Below are positions 22,546 through 34,278 of a DNA stretch of 64,000 nucleotides, piece by piece. The position numbers and the translations under genes were made by a program. Positions within the stretch are counted from its first letter, which is position 1, and each line of letters begins with the position of its first letter. The DNA is taken from contig NC_059388.1 in NCBI RefSeq assembly GCF_019703515.2, forward strand, positions 3,802,979 through 3,866,978. Reading direction: 5' to 3'. The notes under the pieces are model-generated. The model was not told the origin of the DNA. It ran no database searches and saw only the letters and a list, made by a program, of their open reading frames with translations. The DNA comes from Myxocyprinus asiaticus (lineage: Eukaryota > Chordata > Actinopteri > Cypriniformes > Catostomidae).

Positions 22546-23420
22546 ACCAAAATCTGGGAAGAGAGGGAGGAAACATCCAAGATATAAAATCTGGTAAAGG
22601 TGTTAGGGGAAGCCCAGCCTGCATCCTGAATGATGTTTTCTAAGGACATGCCCGTTGCCCAAGCCCAGAAGGAGGCCATGCTCCTGTTGGAATGAGCCTC
22701 AACACTCATGGGACACTGTATACCTTGCAAATTGTAAGCAAGCACATTGGCATCCACATCCCAGTAAGAAAATCCATATGTTCATCAACATGGTTTTAGT
22801 GAGGAAGAAAATTAATACCAGTTTTTTATTTTTTTATTTTTTTATTTTTTTTTATTTTTTTTCAGATCTCCATATGTCAAAACATACTGTATGTGGAAAA
22901 TCCGAAAATATATAGAACAAAATCACTGTGGGACACTGAATGCCTTGCAAATTGTAAGCAAGCACACTGGCATCCACATCTCAGTGAGAAGGTTTATGCT
23001 TTGATATTGCCAAACCTTTTGAGAAATGACAGATTATTTGCAGTCTCTTCACCTCGTCCGACTCAAAAGGAGGAGGAGAGAATGCTTTCAAGGTATCAAC
23101 CTGAGCCCTGAAGGGTGTGGCCAGTACTTTGGACACAGAACCTCTCTAGGCTTAAGAGCAGCTTTTGATAAGCCCAGTCCAAACCCTAAGCAAGAGTCAT
23201 TGACCGACAAGGCCTGAAGGTCCCTGATATGCTTGACTGAAGCTAAAGCGAGTAGCAGGCAGCACAGTCTTAAAAGAGAGTATGTGTTAGCTTACTGCCT
23301 CTAGTGGCTCAAACGTTGAACCGGTAAGCGAATTCAGTACCAGCACTAAGTCACAGCCCGGGACGGTTGCAGGGCGAGAGGGCCTCAGCCATCTAGAGGG
23401 CCTCCCCAGGGGGGCACACA
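22545..23420 (-). pseudogene. DIRS-like tyrosine recombinase fragment
   Basis: On the minus strand, 22757-22545 encodes the C-terminal catalytic part: an H-x-x-R box read as EAHSNRSMASFWAWA, then DAGWASPNTFTRFYILD containing the nucleophile tyrosine. Upstream frames (about 23360-23050) match the earlier recombinase region (LVLVLNSLTGS, then LSVNDSCLGFGL in another frame). The GWATPNTFARFY-type box is shared with the DIRS elements at 40.3-41.3 kb and 53.7-54.7 kb but is clearly more diverged. A duplicated block with a filler (22710-22992) interrupts it. No RT is present. Confidence 0.72.
22710..22992. repeat. Direct duplication of about 62 bp flanking a 157-bp filler
   Basis: GGGACACTGTATACCTTGCA... 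(22710-22772) is repeated as GGGACACTGAATGCCTTGCA... (22930-22992). Between them is a filler with a long T-rich run. That filler (22788-22926) is nearly identical to 23615-23741, just outside the DIRS fragment, and both end with GAACAAAATCAC. Confidence 0.8.
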
Positions 23421-25789
23421 AGCATGTCAGGAGATGTGCAGAGATTTATTATGAATTCACCAACTAATTATAAATAAATACAACAAAGATGTATTGTAAA
23501 AAGAAAATTATAACTGTTATTAATAATAATAGACACAGTTTTCACCTTAAACTGTAGCGCTGCCACTGTCAATTCATATAAATAGGCCATTCAAGCTACC
23601 TCTTTCTGGTTGTGAACATGGTTTTAGTGAGGAAGAAAATGAATACCAGTTTTTTTTTTTTTTTTTTTTTTTTTTCAGATCTCCATATGTCAAAACATAC
23701 TGTATGTGGAAATTCCGAAAATATACAGAACAAAATCACGATGTCCAGTTTCACATAAAGGCTAGAGATGCAGACTGGCTCAAGTAATGCTGCGAGTTTA
23801 TTACAGTTGGCCTATGCAAATGACAATAAGATAAAACAACTAAATGTTTCCATTGTCATGAGGTCAAAATATTATTTGTAATAAAAATAATGCAAAATAC
23901 AGTTTAATATTTTAATAAATATTTATGGCCGTTCAATATGATCACCAGTGTATGACGTATCACTGACTAAGCCTGAGCTTTCCTCATAAATATGAATTTG
24001 TCTTCACCTGCCATCCTATGTTTTGGAAATCCGTCAACTGCTGTATTTCCTACAAACACATTTTGCAATCACGTGGGAAGTAACTAGTCAACTTCAGGCT
24101 GACAGTGTCGAATACATTATTTATAGTTGACATAAGGGGCATACTGCCAAGTGCAATCTGCCAAACCAGATTGGCATGATTCTAACAAAATGATCACACA
24201 GGAAGTCGGTATGTTGTTTCTGAGAGTTCCAGTAACCAAGGATCGGACACATTATGCCCACTCAATAAAATAGCCATCTCCCATCAGAAATTTTTGCATT
24301 GGCTCAAGTGTGTTTACTTTCCCTTGTGGGGCAACCAGAATTGCATTGCATCAGCAGCGTGAGAGTCCCGGGATCAGATTCCGCATTGAAACCAGACAGT
24401 ATTCCTATTCGCATAATCAGTGATGTCATTTTTCCGTCTAACATTACATTTTTACTCCATTAATTGTTAGGTTTAGGTTTGGGGGTTGGGTTGGGGGGTT
24501 TAGTTGATAAAATATGCATTCCTCTTCACTGTATTACTTCCTATACAGCTGAAAACAACTTGCTCCACAACACATTTTTGGCGCCCCTACGTGGAAATTT
24601 CACCTGGAAAATGTTTGAGTTCATGTGCCCATAAGCCCAAAAAACACTTACTGCTTTGGCCAGTGTGGACAGTGTTTTGAATTTTGGTAAGCACAGACTG
24701 ATTTTAGCTAAAGAAAAGTCAACTTAATGTTTCCAATTTCACTGTGAGATCAGTCAAAGGGTTTTTAGAGATTGTAACTCTTGGGAGGAGTTCCCATAGC
24801 TTTAGCTGCTGATGCAGCGCCAAAGTGACCAACTTGAAAAGGAACTCAGATTGACTTGGAAGAGCTTTAGTTGCTTGTCACTTTATTGCAGTGCGTCTAG
24901 TTAGACAATACAGCTCTTTGAGAAGAGTTGCTACTTGTGTGTAGTAGTCATGTGTAATTTTCATATTATTTTTAAGTTAAATGGAAAGCGATGTTGATTT
25001 AATTATATTTATTCCAGAGGTGTATGTGACTAAACTAATAATACTTTCAACATTAGTTTAGAAATTAACCTCTCATTTTTCTCACAGTTTCTTGTCAAAT
25101 GTTCCTCTGACCTAGTAAAAAAAAAAAACAGTTTCAACTCAAGCTTTAACCCTCTGCTGTATCACAAAGCAGGCATAGACTTTTCAGAAACATGATTGTT
25201 GTCCAGTATAGCAACATTGCAGTAACAACCCAACCAAAACATGTTGTAGAAAAGTACAATACAAGAAATCAAAATAAACACTGTGCTACCATGTCATCAC
25301 CAATTTGAAAACCATAGCATGTGAAAATGTATTGCATTTATTCATGTTTTATGCAGATGTAAAATTTTTCATGGAGGACATTTGATGAATGTCATCAAGT
25401 TATAATTGTGTTGATAATTCATTTTCATACAATATGGAAAAGTCATGAAGTATTTTAATTAAAAACACCACTAAGATATTACTTTCATGTTTGGAGGAAA
25501 ATGCTTAATGATAAAGGCATACAATAGTAATCATCTTGAACGTTAGTGTCCTGTGCTCTGTTATGCTTGCTATGTAGCCAACACAAAATCTGAGGTGAAT
25601 GAATAACTGTTCTGTCTTTAACTTAAGAAATAAATTTAATATTCGCCAGTCCAAATGCCTTTGGGTGTTTTTAGATGGAAAAACACATCAAATGATGTTT
25701 TTTCTCGTAAACAGAACTAATGCCATAGGTACATGCTGAGGTTAAACGATGCCAAGCACATGACTGGAACAAGGCCAGCTAATGAATTA
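23421..25789. other. Non-coding stretch, mostly unassigned
   Basis: Contains the second filler copy (23615-23741) with a poly-T run, a G-rich TTAGGTTTGGGGGTTGGG stretch at about 24468-24500, and a TTAACCCTCTGCTG word at 25147 that resembles a piggyBac end but has no partner that I can find. No genes recognised. Confidence 0.45.
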
Positions 25790-25835
25790 TAATAAATATA
25801 TATATATATATATAAATAATCACACACATTTAAAA

Positions 25836-26505
25836 CTACACTTCTCTCTCCACTGTCCCTCCCTGAGAGCCCTCTAAGAAGGCCAAGCTGCCCCATTTTT
25901 TATTAAATAAATCTAACTTGCCTAGCCTACATGACATTTCCTTAAATGCCACCACCCTTCCCATCTCTGTGTACCACTCTTGAAATGAGGGTGCTCCAGC
26001 CGAATTCCATCCCCTAAGAACAATCTGTCTGCCAATCATAACACTGGCTAGGACCAAATTTTTTATATATTTATCCCCTATATTAATGATCGCCTCATCG
26101 CCTAAAATACAGAGTTCAGGGCAAAATGAAATTTGAGTGCCCAATACGTCACACATAAAACTCTGAACCCTTAACACACCACCAGAAAACATGGGTTGTG
26201 ACTCCATCTTCTGATTGGCATCACCAGCAGGTGGGTGTGTCTTTCAGACCAAGCCTATACAATCTAGAGGGGGTCCAGTAGAATCAATGTAAAATCTTAA
26301 ATTGCATAAGTCTCACCCTTGCATCTCTAGATGTAGACTTGATGTTTTTTAGAATCCTAGCCCACACTCCCTCCTCCAATACCAAGTTTAGATCTTTCTC
26401 CCATAATCTCATGAGAGAATTTAAGGCTCCGTCCCCCAGACTCTGAATTAGCAGGGAGTAATACACTGATGCCTTGTGACCTTTTCCAAAAGCAGTAATC
26501 ACCAC
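25836..26505 (-). pseudogene. L1 ORF2 C-terminal region
   Basis: Minus-strand frames 26505-26284 and 26207-25836 encode the L1 ORF2 tail. Between them another frame carries TCWWCQSEDGVTTHVFWWC, the Cys/His cluster usually seen near the L1 ORF2 C-terminus. The 26207-25836 frame ends at a natural stop, after which the 3' untranslated region runs into a short (TA)n at about 25797-25815. Frameshifts separate the parts. Confidence 0.75.
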
Positions 26506-26909
26506 TCCCAGTGTATCTGCCGCTTTAGGGGGGTGTATGCTACTCCCAAAAATAGTACAAAGCAGGTGGTGCAGCTGTAAATACTGTACCTAAAGAACTG
26601 AGACCTACGAATCCCAAAATGTTGAACCATATTTTCAAAGGATCTCAACACTCCACTCACCGAGCGTATTAACCTCCCTCACAATCCACTCATTCCAGCA
26701 GAAAGGGGCTTATTAAAACATAATTTTGGGTTCAGCCATATGCTCGAGGCAACATTTAAATAAATGTCTGAATTAAACTTTCTGGACACTTTTGTCCATA
26801 CCGCATGCAAATGCGAGATAACGGGGTGTAACTTAGCTTCTCTGGTTAGTTTGATAGAAATGCTTTGCAATGGAGAAATAGGGGCAAGAACTTCCTGTTC
26901 AATTCAAAA

Positions 26910-27696
26910 CTAGGGAGGGGCTCTCTCAGGTGGAAGTGACCAATGAGCCAAATGTCTGAGACTGAATGCATAATAATAAAACAAAATCTTGGGTAGGCCT
27001 AGCCCACCTTTGTCAATCGGCCTAAACAACTTACTGAAATGTAATCTTGGACGTTTACTATTCCAAATGAAGGACTTCACTATGCTATCAAATTGCTTGA
27101 AATAAGTGAGGGGGACATCTATAGGGAGAGATTGTAGCAGGTAGTTGAATTTTGGAATACAATTCCTTTTACTAAGATTAACCTTCCCAATCATTGATAA
27201 ATGTAATGAAGCCCACCTGCCCACATCGCTCGAAAACCTTTTTATTAAAGTGTAAAAATTAACTCTAACTAAATCACACAAATTTTCTTGGAATAAAATA
27301 CCCAAATACTTAAAGCCCTGTTTGAGCCACTGGAGGGTACCCAGCTAAAAAGCCGTTACTGGGCAGTATGCTGTCAGAGCCAAAGCTTCGGATTTATACC
27401 AATTAACTCTGTATCCTGAGAACTTAGAAAAGGAGTTAATAATTCTGTGGAGGCAAGGCATAGATCTAGTGGGGTCAGAGACGAATAATAAAATATAATC
27501 TGCGTAAAGCAAAAGCTTATGCGCCATACCTCCCACCATCACCCCTGGAAAATCATCCTCCTTTATAATCGTGGATGCTAATGGTTCCAGAGCAAGACAA
27601 AACAATAATGGGGAAAGAGGGCAATCCTGCCAGGTGCCCCTATTCAGAGTAATATCTGAAATGAATCCATTTGTTTGTACTGCCGCTACCGGGTGT
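26910..27696 (-). pseudogene. L1 ORF2 reverse transcriptase, palm and thumb
   Basis: The 27713-27345 frame has PVAAVQTNGFISD, CPLSPLLFCLALEPLA and LLLYADYILLFVSDP. The canonical catalytic box is YADD, so the second aspartate is replaced by Y and the enzyme would be dead. The 27305-26910 frame carries the thumb (LSMIGKVNLSKRNCIPKFNY, then DKGGLGLPKI). RT copies the element RNA at the nicked target site in this family. The first residues of the 27713 frame (MRPNNRH) lie in the inserted solo LTR, not in the L1. Confidence 0.85.
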
Positions 27697-27700
27697 CTAT

Positions 27701-29798
27701 TGTTGGGCCTCATGTATTCATATAGAAGACAAAGGCAGGCCTAACACAGTCGTAAAAACCTAACTCAAGCCCCCACATTCCAAGTCGTAAATTATACTGA
27801 TAAAAATCGCGCCAAAATCAAACAAAGGGAGTCCAAAACAGACTACAAATCCCATGAAGCCTTGCTTACTAAAGGATCGAACTCTCAACTCCTATTGGAT
27901 GAGGCACACAAAAGAACGTCCCTCAAACATGACATCATCAGGAGTTGAAATACCTCTGAAATGCTTCCGGGATTTGCTTCCAGCAACATTGTTTGCAGTG
28001 TGAAGACGCAGCTCATCGCTGCTCTCAGGTGCAACCTCGTGGCACAAGGAAGTAACGTCCGACTTGAAACTGTGGCCATACAATCTCCATCTCGCTGGAC
28101 GAGTTGAGATTACTCTGTGTTCAACCGAACACTCTAACGGATCCGAAGGAGACCACCGAGCAATTCGCATCTTCATCCGTTTGCCTACAGAAGTGAAGAG
28201 ATTAAAGATTTCTCTTCCCTCTTCAATCAAGTCGACATTTCTGAGTTCTCCGCCAGCCCGCCGAGAATCAACAGCCGTACCGCCTGCCGACAGAGTGAGG
28301 AAACGGCCTCCCATCATCACCCGAGCCTCAAGGAACCGGGTCAGAGTTAAAGGACGGAGAAAAAACACATTCTACCTGTGTCCTCATGCGATTCAAGTAA
28401 GAGGTTTACGTCTGGGCAGAGATAGAATATTATAGTGTGTTATTCTTGTGTTTCAAGGTTTTTGCTTTTACAGGTTACGGACCGCCATGTCCGCTCATTA
28501 TTAATACTCAGGGTATTAATTATCATGAATTTGTTTTGCTGTATTGTGGTCCAACCAAATTGGACTGTTGTGCAATTTCGCCATCGCGGGTGAGACAGGT
28601 AAACTGAGTTCATTCATTAAAGAGTCAAAGTACGCGGGACTGTTTACGAGCCGTCCACCGCGTCTCTGAGCGTTGAACTAACAGCTGCTTTCTCTCCCAC
28701 AATCACAAAATCAGCTTTAGGGCCGTCACTTCTCTCTCTCTCTTGTACTAACCACACACACACACACGCACGCGACCCCTCACAAACATTCTGGCACACA
28801 TTTTTGGCTCCTAGATAGCTTAATGCTAAAGCCCAGCTTTGTCCCTAAGCTATCGTACAAGCGGAACACACGCGGTAACTGGTAGACGCCATTGACTGGT
28901 TTCTCGCCGCCCTCATTTGCGGTCATATTCCCTGGCCAGAAGTCTCGCGTGACATACTCTCCACGAGAGTCACGTCCGCCATTTTGTGCGCATCCCTCCT
29001 TACACACACACACACAGACACACACTGTCACACACACACCTTATGTGTTATAGGATTATTTTTATTTCCATATCTAATCATATCACTGTTTAGTTTGTAG
29101 TTGTAAGTCGGAAGTTTATTGACTGCATTGTATTAATTATTAATTGATATTACTGCATAAATAAACTTTATTTATATTACAAAGAGAAGTGTTTTGATTT
29201 GTTTTGCATACGCCTGTGTCATGCTGATGGGATGTCAGTGCTCGGATTCAAACCTTCATTCATTGTTTATTTTCCTGAAAATCGATATTCTTCGGATGTC
29301 GATTTTCCTAAGAAAACAATCTAATATTGGGACTGTTTTACTATCTGGTTATTAGTCCCTGATTCCAGGGTGGTGCCCTGTCAATGGTAATCCTTATTAA
29401 TATTCTATTGATTTTTGATAATTGATAATTATCTTTGATGATTGTTGAATTTGAATGATCAATAAGCTAGTGTTAATTTTAATTAATGTTTCATCGATGT
29501 TAACAATTAATGATTATCTTTGATAACTGTTGATTTAAAGGATTAAAAAAAGCTAACATTTATTCTCATCAATGTTCTATTGATTTTAATAATTAATAAT
29601 TATCTTTGATAATTATTAATTATTGCTAATAACCAAACCCGCTCCTAAACGTAGCACAATACATTTACTGGAGCCCCATATGAGGTTTTAATGAGTTAGA
29701 TTCAATTAATTAATTTAAATATTAATTAATAACTAAAGAAATAATTATTAATTATTTCTGATAGTAACACTGATCTAAACAACCAGTAAAGCCCTACA
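27701..29798 (+). mobile_element. 2.1-kb solo LTR with CTAT target duplication
   Basis: Inserted in L1 ORF2. It starts TGTTGGGC and ends GCCCTACA (inverted termini with one mismatch) and is flanked on both sides by CTAT (27697-27700 and 29799-29802). An AATAAA in GCATAAATAAACTTT at about 29154-29168 suggests plus orientation. The 5' half is GC-richer than its surroundings (CA-rich tracts at about 28753-28775 and 28998-29040). No gag, pol or second LTR is seen, so a solo LTR from LTR-LTR recombination is the simplest reading. Superfamily not assigned; the 4-bp duplication would fit several retrovirus-like groups. Confidence 0.75.
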
Positions 29799-29885
29799 CT
29801 ATAAATTAAATTAATCCATCCAATAAATGTATTCCCGAACCCGTACATTTCCAAAATCTTAAAAAGATAATCCCATTCTACCATA
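29799..29885 (-). pseudogene. L1 ORF2 RT fragment between solo LTR and L2
   Basis: The minus strand reads VEWDYLFKILEMYGFG then an FIGWINLIY-like stretch. This is the segment of the L1 RT that normally sits between AFDR and SPVAAVQTNG. It supplies exactly the piece missing between the frames at 58818 and 27696. Confidence 0.85.
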
Positions 29886-30503
29886 TCAAGTCAAGTCATC
29901 ATTTTTATTTGTTTAGCGCCTTTCACAACACACATCGTTTCAAAGCAGCTTTACAGAAGATCATGCATTAACAGAAAAATTAAACTGTAATATCTATAAT
30001 GTCTTAGAGTCATCATTGTGTAGTTTGATAAAATTTGATTGTGAATTGTGTTTAAAAATAAGTAATTAAATAATAATTGTATTTATAATACCAGTGAGCA
30101 AGCCAAAGGCGACTGTGGCAAGGAACACAAAACTCCATAAGATGATGGTTAATAGAGAAAAAAACCTTGGGAGAAACCAGGCTCACTGTGGGGGCCAGTT
30201 CCCCTCTGGCTAACATCATGAATATAATGCCATATTACTTATGTACAGTGCTAGTCATGGTTTAAAATGATTAAACTAAGTAAGTGTTAAGGGTCAGTGT
30301 TTAAACAAAGATTTTGTATGAACTGTAAGATTAATGACTAATGTCTTTGAAGTCCATCCTGGATTAACTGCAGAAGTTCACATAGATGCAATTGTCCTTG
30401 TTAGTTGGCTGATGAAGGGTTTTGTTGGCAATTAATTGATAGTCTATGTATTCCATTTCAAGAGTGTAGTCCATCATTAGACCGAGGTGATGCAGGCAAA
30501 GAT
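29886..30503 (-). mobile_element. L2-type LINE copy C, 3'-end piece
   Basis: Begins with the TCAAGTCAAGTCAT tail and follows the L2 3' untranslated region of copy A base for base with divergence. It breaks at CAGGCAAAGAT, where an LTR element with AGAT target duplication is inserted. The L2 resumes at 45897. Confidence 0.85.
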
Positions 30504-30966
30504 TGTTGTGGCTTCTGCCATCTCTGTGAAAAATCACTCTCAAAGTCTTGGGGTTTTGATGCCAGAAGATAGACTTTATTATCAAAGATAAAAAAAGCAG
30601 ATTTGCTCCCAGCACAACTCCAGAAAATGGGTTTGCCCCTGCTTAAATACATATGATCTACCAAGGAGTGGCTAATACATTCCATACATGTCACCATTAT
30701 CCATCACCCTGTTATTTGACTTCAGTCTGTTTATTTTAAGAAGTGGACAGGAGACACCTGTGGAGGAGCCTCATCATATATTTTCTCAGCAGTCATGAGA
30801 GCAGTTTACCATATGTGAGCACATTCCATTCCTTCACAGGCCTCTACACCGACACACACAGTAAAATGCATGCCTGACCATCAGAAATAATTGCAGAATA
30901 AAATGGCTATATTTACATTGATCATACTTGATTAATTTATATTCAACTTGATAAAAATATTCCACA
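30504..30966 (-). mobile_element. 3' LTR of endogenous-retrovirus-like element
   Basis: Minus-strand orientation: starts TGTGGAATAT and ends GAAGCCACAACA. A TATTTAAGC TATA-like box (complement of about 30640) and an AATAAAG poly(A) signal (complement of about 30580) fit the U3-R order only on the minus strand. It is nearly identical to 45450-45896. By hand I count roughly 15-18 substitutions plus a 15-bp indel, so the insertion is not recent. Confidence 0.88.
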
Positions 30967-32388
30967 TTATCCCCCCTTTTGGACTTACTTAAGTCCCACC
31001 TTCACTGTCTTTATTCAGAGTGCAGTTTCATAATTCAGTCACCTCAGTTATGCTATCTAGTGACAAAGTTAAGTCACACAGCTTCACCACCAATGACCAG
31101 ATTATGCAACTGCACTCCGGTAGAGATTTCTGAATCAAATGTCTCCATCCAAGTTTGATTAAGAATTTAGTGAAAGATTCTGTCTCTTTATTCATTCATT
31201 CAATAAATGAAACCTATAAGCATGTAAAACTCTACGCATGAGCGTGCAATAGGTTCAGCCTTTCCTGTGGTTGTCACAGTTATGTAGAGTATATCAAACA
31301 TAAAACAAAATATTCATCATCATATTAAGAGTTCTCTTTTGTAGTGTAGATAGTGTAGGGTCACCTCCGGGGAGAGGTTAGGCTAGCACTTTCATCCTGG
31401 GGCATGGCTCATCATTCATCTCCTCATATATATTCATTGGAGGAATCAATTTTCTCCCAATTTGGTCTTTCTGTCCATCCAGGGTAGTTGTCATTGCATT
31501 GGACCATTCACATTGATCAGTGTCATCTTCTTCACTGTTGATCGGATCAAGAATGATTTTTCTAATGGTATCACACAATAGAATATTATTCCTTCCACAA
31601 GGAACGGTTCTCAAAACTTTACCCCTAAAACCAATCTATAAATAATCTTCTACACAGGGTATGATCCATTGATTGCACAGTGACAGAATGCTTGGTATTT
31701 AACACTGTGATATGTTGTTTTAGTAAAGTGGTTATTAAAATGCAGCCGGGTTGAGTGGAACTCACAATTTTCAGGCAGGTTTCTTCTAGACCTCCCTTTT
31801 GATGTTTCCATCCTAAAAGCATCCATCCACTTCCTTAAACCCATATCACCCCTTCTTGGGTAGGCTTCCAGGGCAGTAATGCCCTGCCTTATGTTGCTCC
31901 CCCCTTTTTGCCATTGGAGAGTCTTACCCGTCATTGGGACATCACCTCTTGCCACTGGTCTAATACCACTCAGTCCTATTAGCCAATCCTTAAAAATTTG
32001 GTATCACTAAACAGATATTTTTTGTTTCAGGGAGTATCACTTGAGAACCGTCACAGACAATGGAACCATCAACAACTGCTTAAATAGGGAGACAGTTCAA
32101 AACATGGTTAAATTCACAAAGCATTATTCAAAATTTAATCTATTAAAATTGTTCAAATTAAAAGTAAAAGTAAGAATTCTAAAATTGAACTCATTTACAG
32201 ATCATTAATTTTCATTCAAGTTGCATTTCTGCTCCTTTAGCAAACGTCACAAAAGACCATGTATCATGGTGGGGACTAACATCAGAACAAAACAAAATAA
32301 TGGGTATCCTCTGTCAAACTTCTAGGAAGCTTAATTTAAAAACATCATCTTAATTCAATAATAATCTCTAGATTGTTTTGAACCTACA
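30967..32388 (-). other. Retroviral element interior, unassigned
   Basis: Minus-strand open frames at 31955-31650 and 31822-31378 are the only notable ones. They lie where an env or accessory gene would be expected, but I recognise no domain. The rest is AT-rich without coding signal. Confidence 0.4.
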
Positions 32389-34278
32389 TTAACCCTCTGG
32401 GGTCGACTGATGCGTCCTGCTGGATTTTTTCCTCATAACAGAGGAAACAACTTAAAATACTCCGTCATTTTTGGGCATACAAAAACTGTAAAGGGTCTAT
32501 TTTGTGTACACTCACAATAACAACAAAACCTTATGCTTTTGGAAAAAAAAGATAAACAGGGCGCACTTTCAGCCGTGTTTGTCTCCGTGAGCAACTTTCT
32601 GAATAACATCACAAAAATGAACTGAAACTCTGCGAATACTTATCAGACAAACATGAAACATATGTCTAAAGAAAGCTTAAAATGTCTACTTTTAAATAAA
32701 ATAATTCAAATTTAAAACAAATATTCTCCTGCAATGTAATCTGTATGAAACAAAGCAATGTACAGTTTCTCCTGGCTCAGCTAATTATCCCTAATATGAT
32801 CCCACCCACCAGCAGAGTGCGCTATTCATATGGTAATGTGCTGAGGCGATCAATGCAAATGGTAAACACCCCCAACAGTGCCTTAAAAAACATCAAGTTC
32901 ATTCACTTTTCTGTGCATTTGGAAGATGGCACGCTACACAGGTGAGGAAGCTCCTGGATAGTGATGAAGAGTTTACATTTTCCTCAGAAAAAGAGCGGGA
33001 ATCCGATGAGGAACGTTTGAATTTTGAAGAGCGACTTGATCCAGCTGAGGATACAATTTCGGATGAGTAAGTCATTTAGTTTTACTTACATATTAGTTGA
33101 CATGCTATTTTATATAAACATGTACATATTTTACTAGTTGGACTATTTCCAGACTTGCCAGCCAGGATTCAGAGTACTGAAATTTGAAATATGTCCTAAA
33201 GTAGGTATTTAAATTGTATGCTGTATGATATAAATATGATATGTAATATGATATAAAAATAATATGAATGTTTAGATTATATTTTAACTAGTGTTTATGC
33301 TGCCTCATTATCATTAACAAAGCTTGTGCTTGCAAATATCTGTTCAGGTGTAAATGTGTAAAATGTGCTGTAAATATGCCCATATTAGAAAATCAGCATA
33401 TTAGAATGATTTCTGAAGGATCATGTGACACTGAAGACTGCAGTAATGATGCTGAAAATTCAGATTTGATCACAGGAATAAATTGCATTTGACAATATAT
33501 TCAAATAGAAAAGTTATTTTAAATTGTAAAAATATTTCACAATATCACTGTTTATGCTGTATTTTGGATAAAATAAATGCAGCCTTTGTGAGCAGAAGAG
33601 ACTTCTTTTAAAAATATTAAAAAATCTTACAGATCTAAAACTTTTAAACGGTAGTGTAGGTCTAACGTTTTTAAGTTAAGTTTTATGTTAAGAAAATGTA
33701 TAGTCAGATTACTTCTTTTAAATTAAACTTGATTTTGTAATAAGCTACAAACGATACATTCAATCATTAAGTCTCCTCACATTCATTCTCTCTCTGGGGA
33801 GGGGTCTTTTTCTCCACAGGTGTGAATCACATCAATATTCATGATCATCCACGCCTCCTCGCATATGGCCTTTCTAACACTAAAAGTGTCTTACAAAAGT
33901 TAAATGACTATATTGTTTTGTATGAATGAGTGATCGGGATTGTTTTCACATCTTTTTTGTAGCAAAAACTCTAGGCTACAAGATCCAGTTCTCAAAAGTC
34001 TTGTGAACAAATGTTTAGTATGTGTTATATGGCCAAATTTCAGTGACTTAAAATTATTGTTTTTTCAAAAACCACGCATAAATGTTATTTTCTCAAAAAT
34101 ACAAACATGTACATACATGTTGTTCACATACTGTATTATTGTAGCCCAGTTTGTGCTGAATACAGTGTTATCAGACTTTAGCCATTAATATGTTTTTAAG
34201 CAACTGAAAAATCACAGATGTCAAGGCATGTCAAAACTTCTCTAGGGCCCAAAACACCCTCAGATCCCAGAGTGTTAA
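32389..34278 (+). mobile_element. piggyBac-type element, internally decayed, TTAA-flanked
   Basis: TTAA at 32389-32392 and at 34275-34278 flank matching ends: CCCTCTGGGGTC on the left and CACTCTGGGATC on the right (reverse complement), 10 of 12 identical. The right end continues TGAGGGTGTTTTGGG. TTAA targeting and such ends define piggyBac. A transposase N-terminus-like acidic stretch survives at 32926-33070. The rest of the roughly 570-residue transposase is absent, so the element is non-autonomous. It lies inside the retroviral element. Confidence 0.82.
32926..33070 (+). pseudogene. piggyBac transposase N-terminal remnant
   Basis: An ATG at 32926 opens MARYTGEEA, and a +1 shifted frame then continues KLLDSDEEFTFSSEKERESD followed by more acidic residues to a stop near 33070. 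A short M-x-R-Y-T start followed by an acidic, Asp/Glu/Ser-rich N-terminus is usual in fish piggyBac transposases. The catalytic DDD core is missing. Confidence 0.6.

Noticed and set aside
25147..25160. Second piggyBac end (TTAACCCTCTGCTG)
   Set aside because: No opposite TTAA-flanked inverted end within a plausible distance.
27885..28435. Overlapping open frames (27892-28368 minus, 28064-28435 plus) as host exons
   Set aside because: They lie in the GC-richer half of the solo LTR bounded by CTAT duplications; no domain recognised on either strand.
28780..29037. Cys/Val-rich open frame
   Set aside because: Generated by CA/TG dinucleotide tracts inside the LTR.
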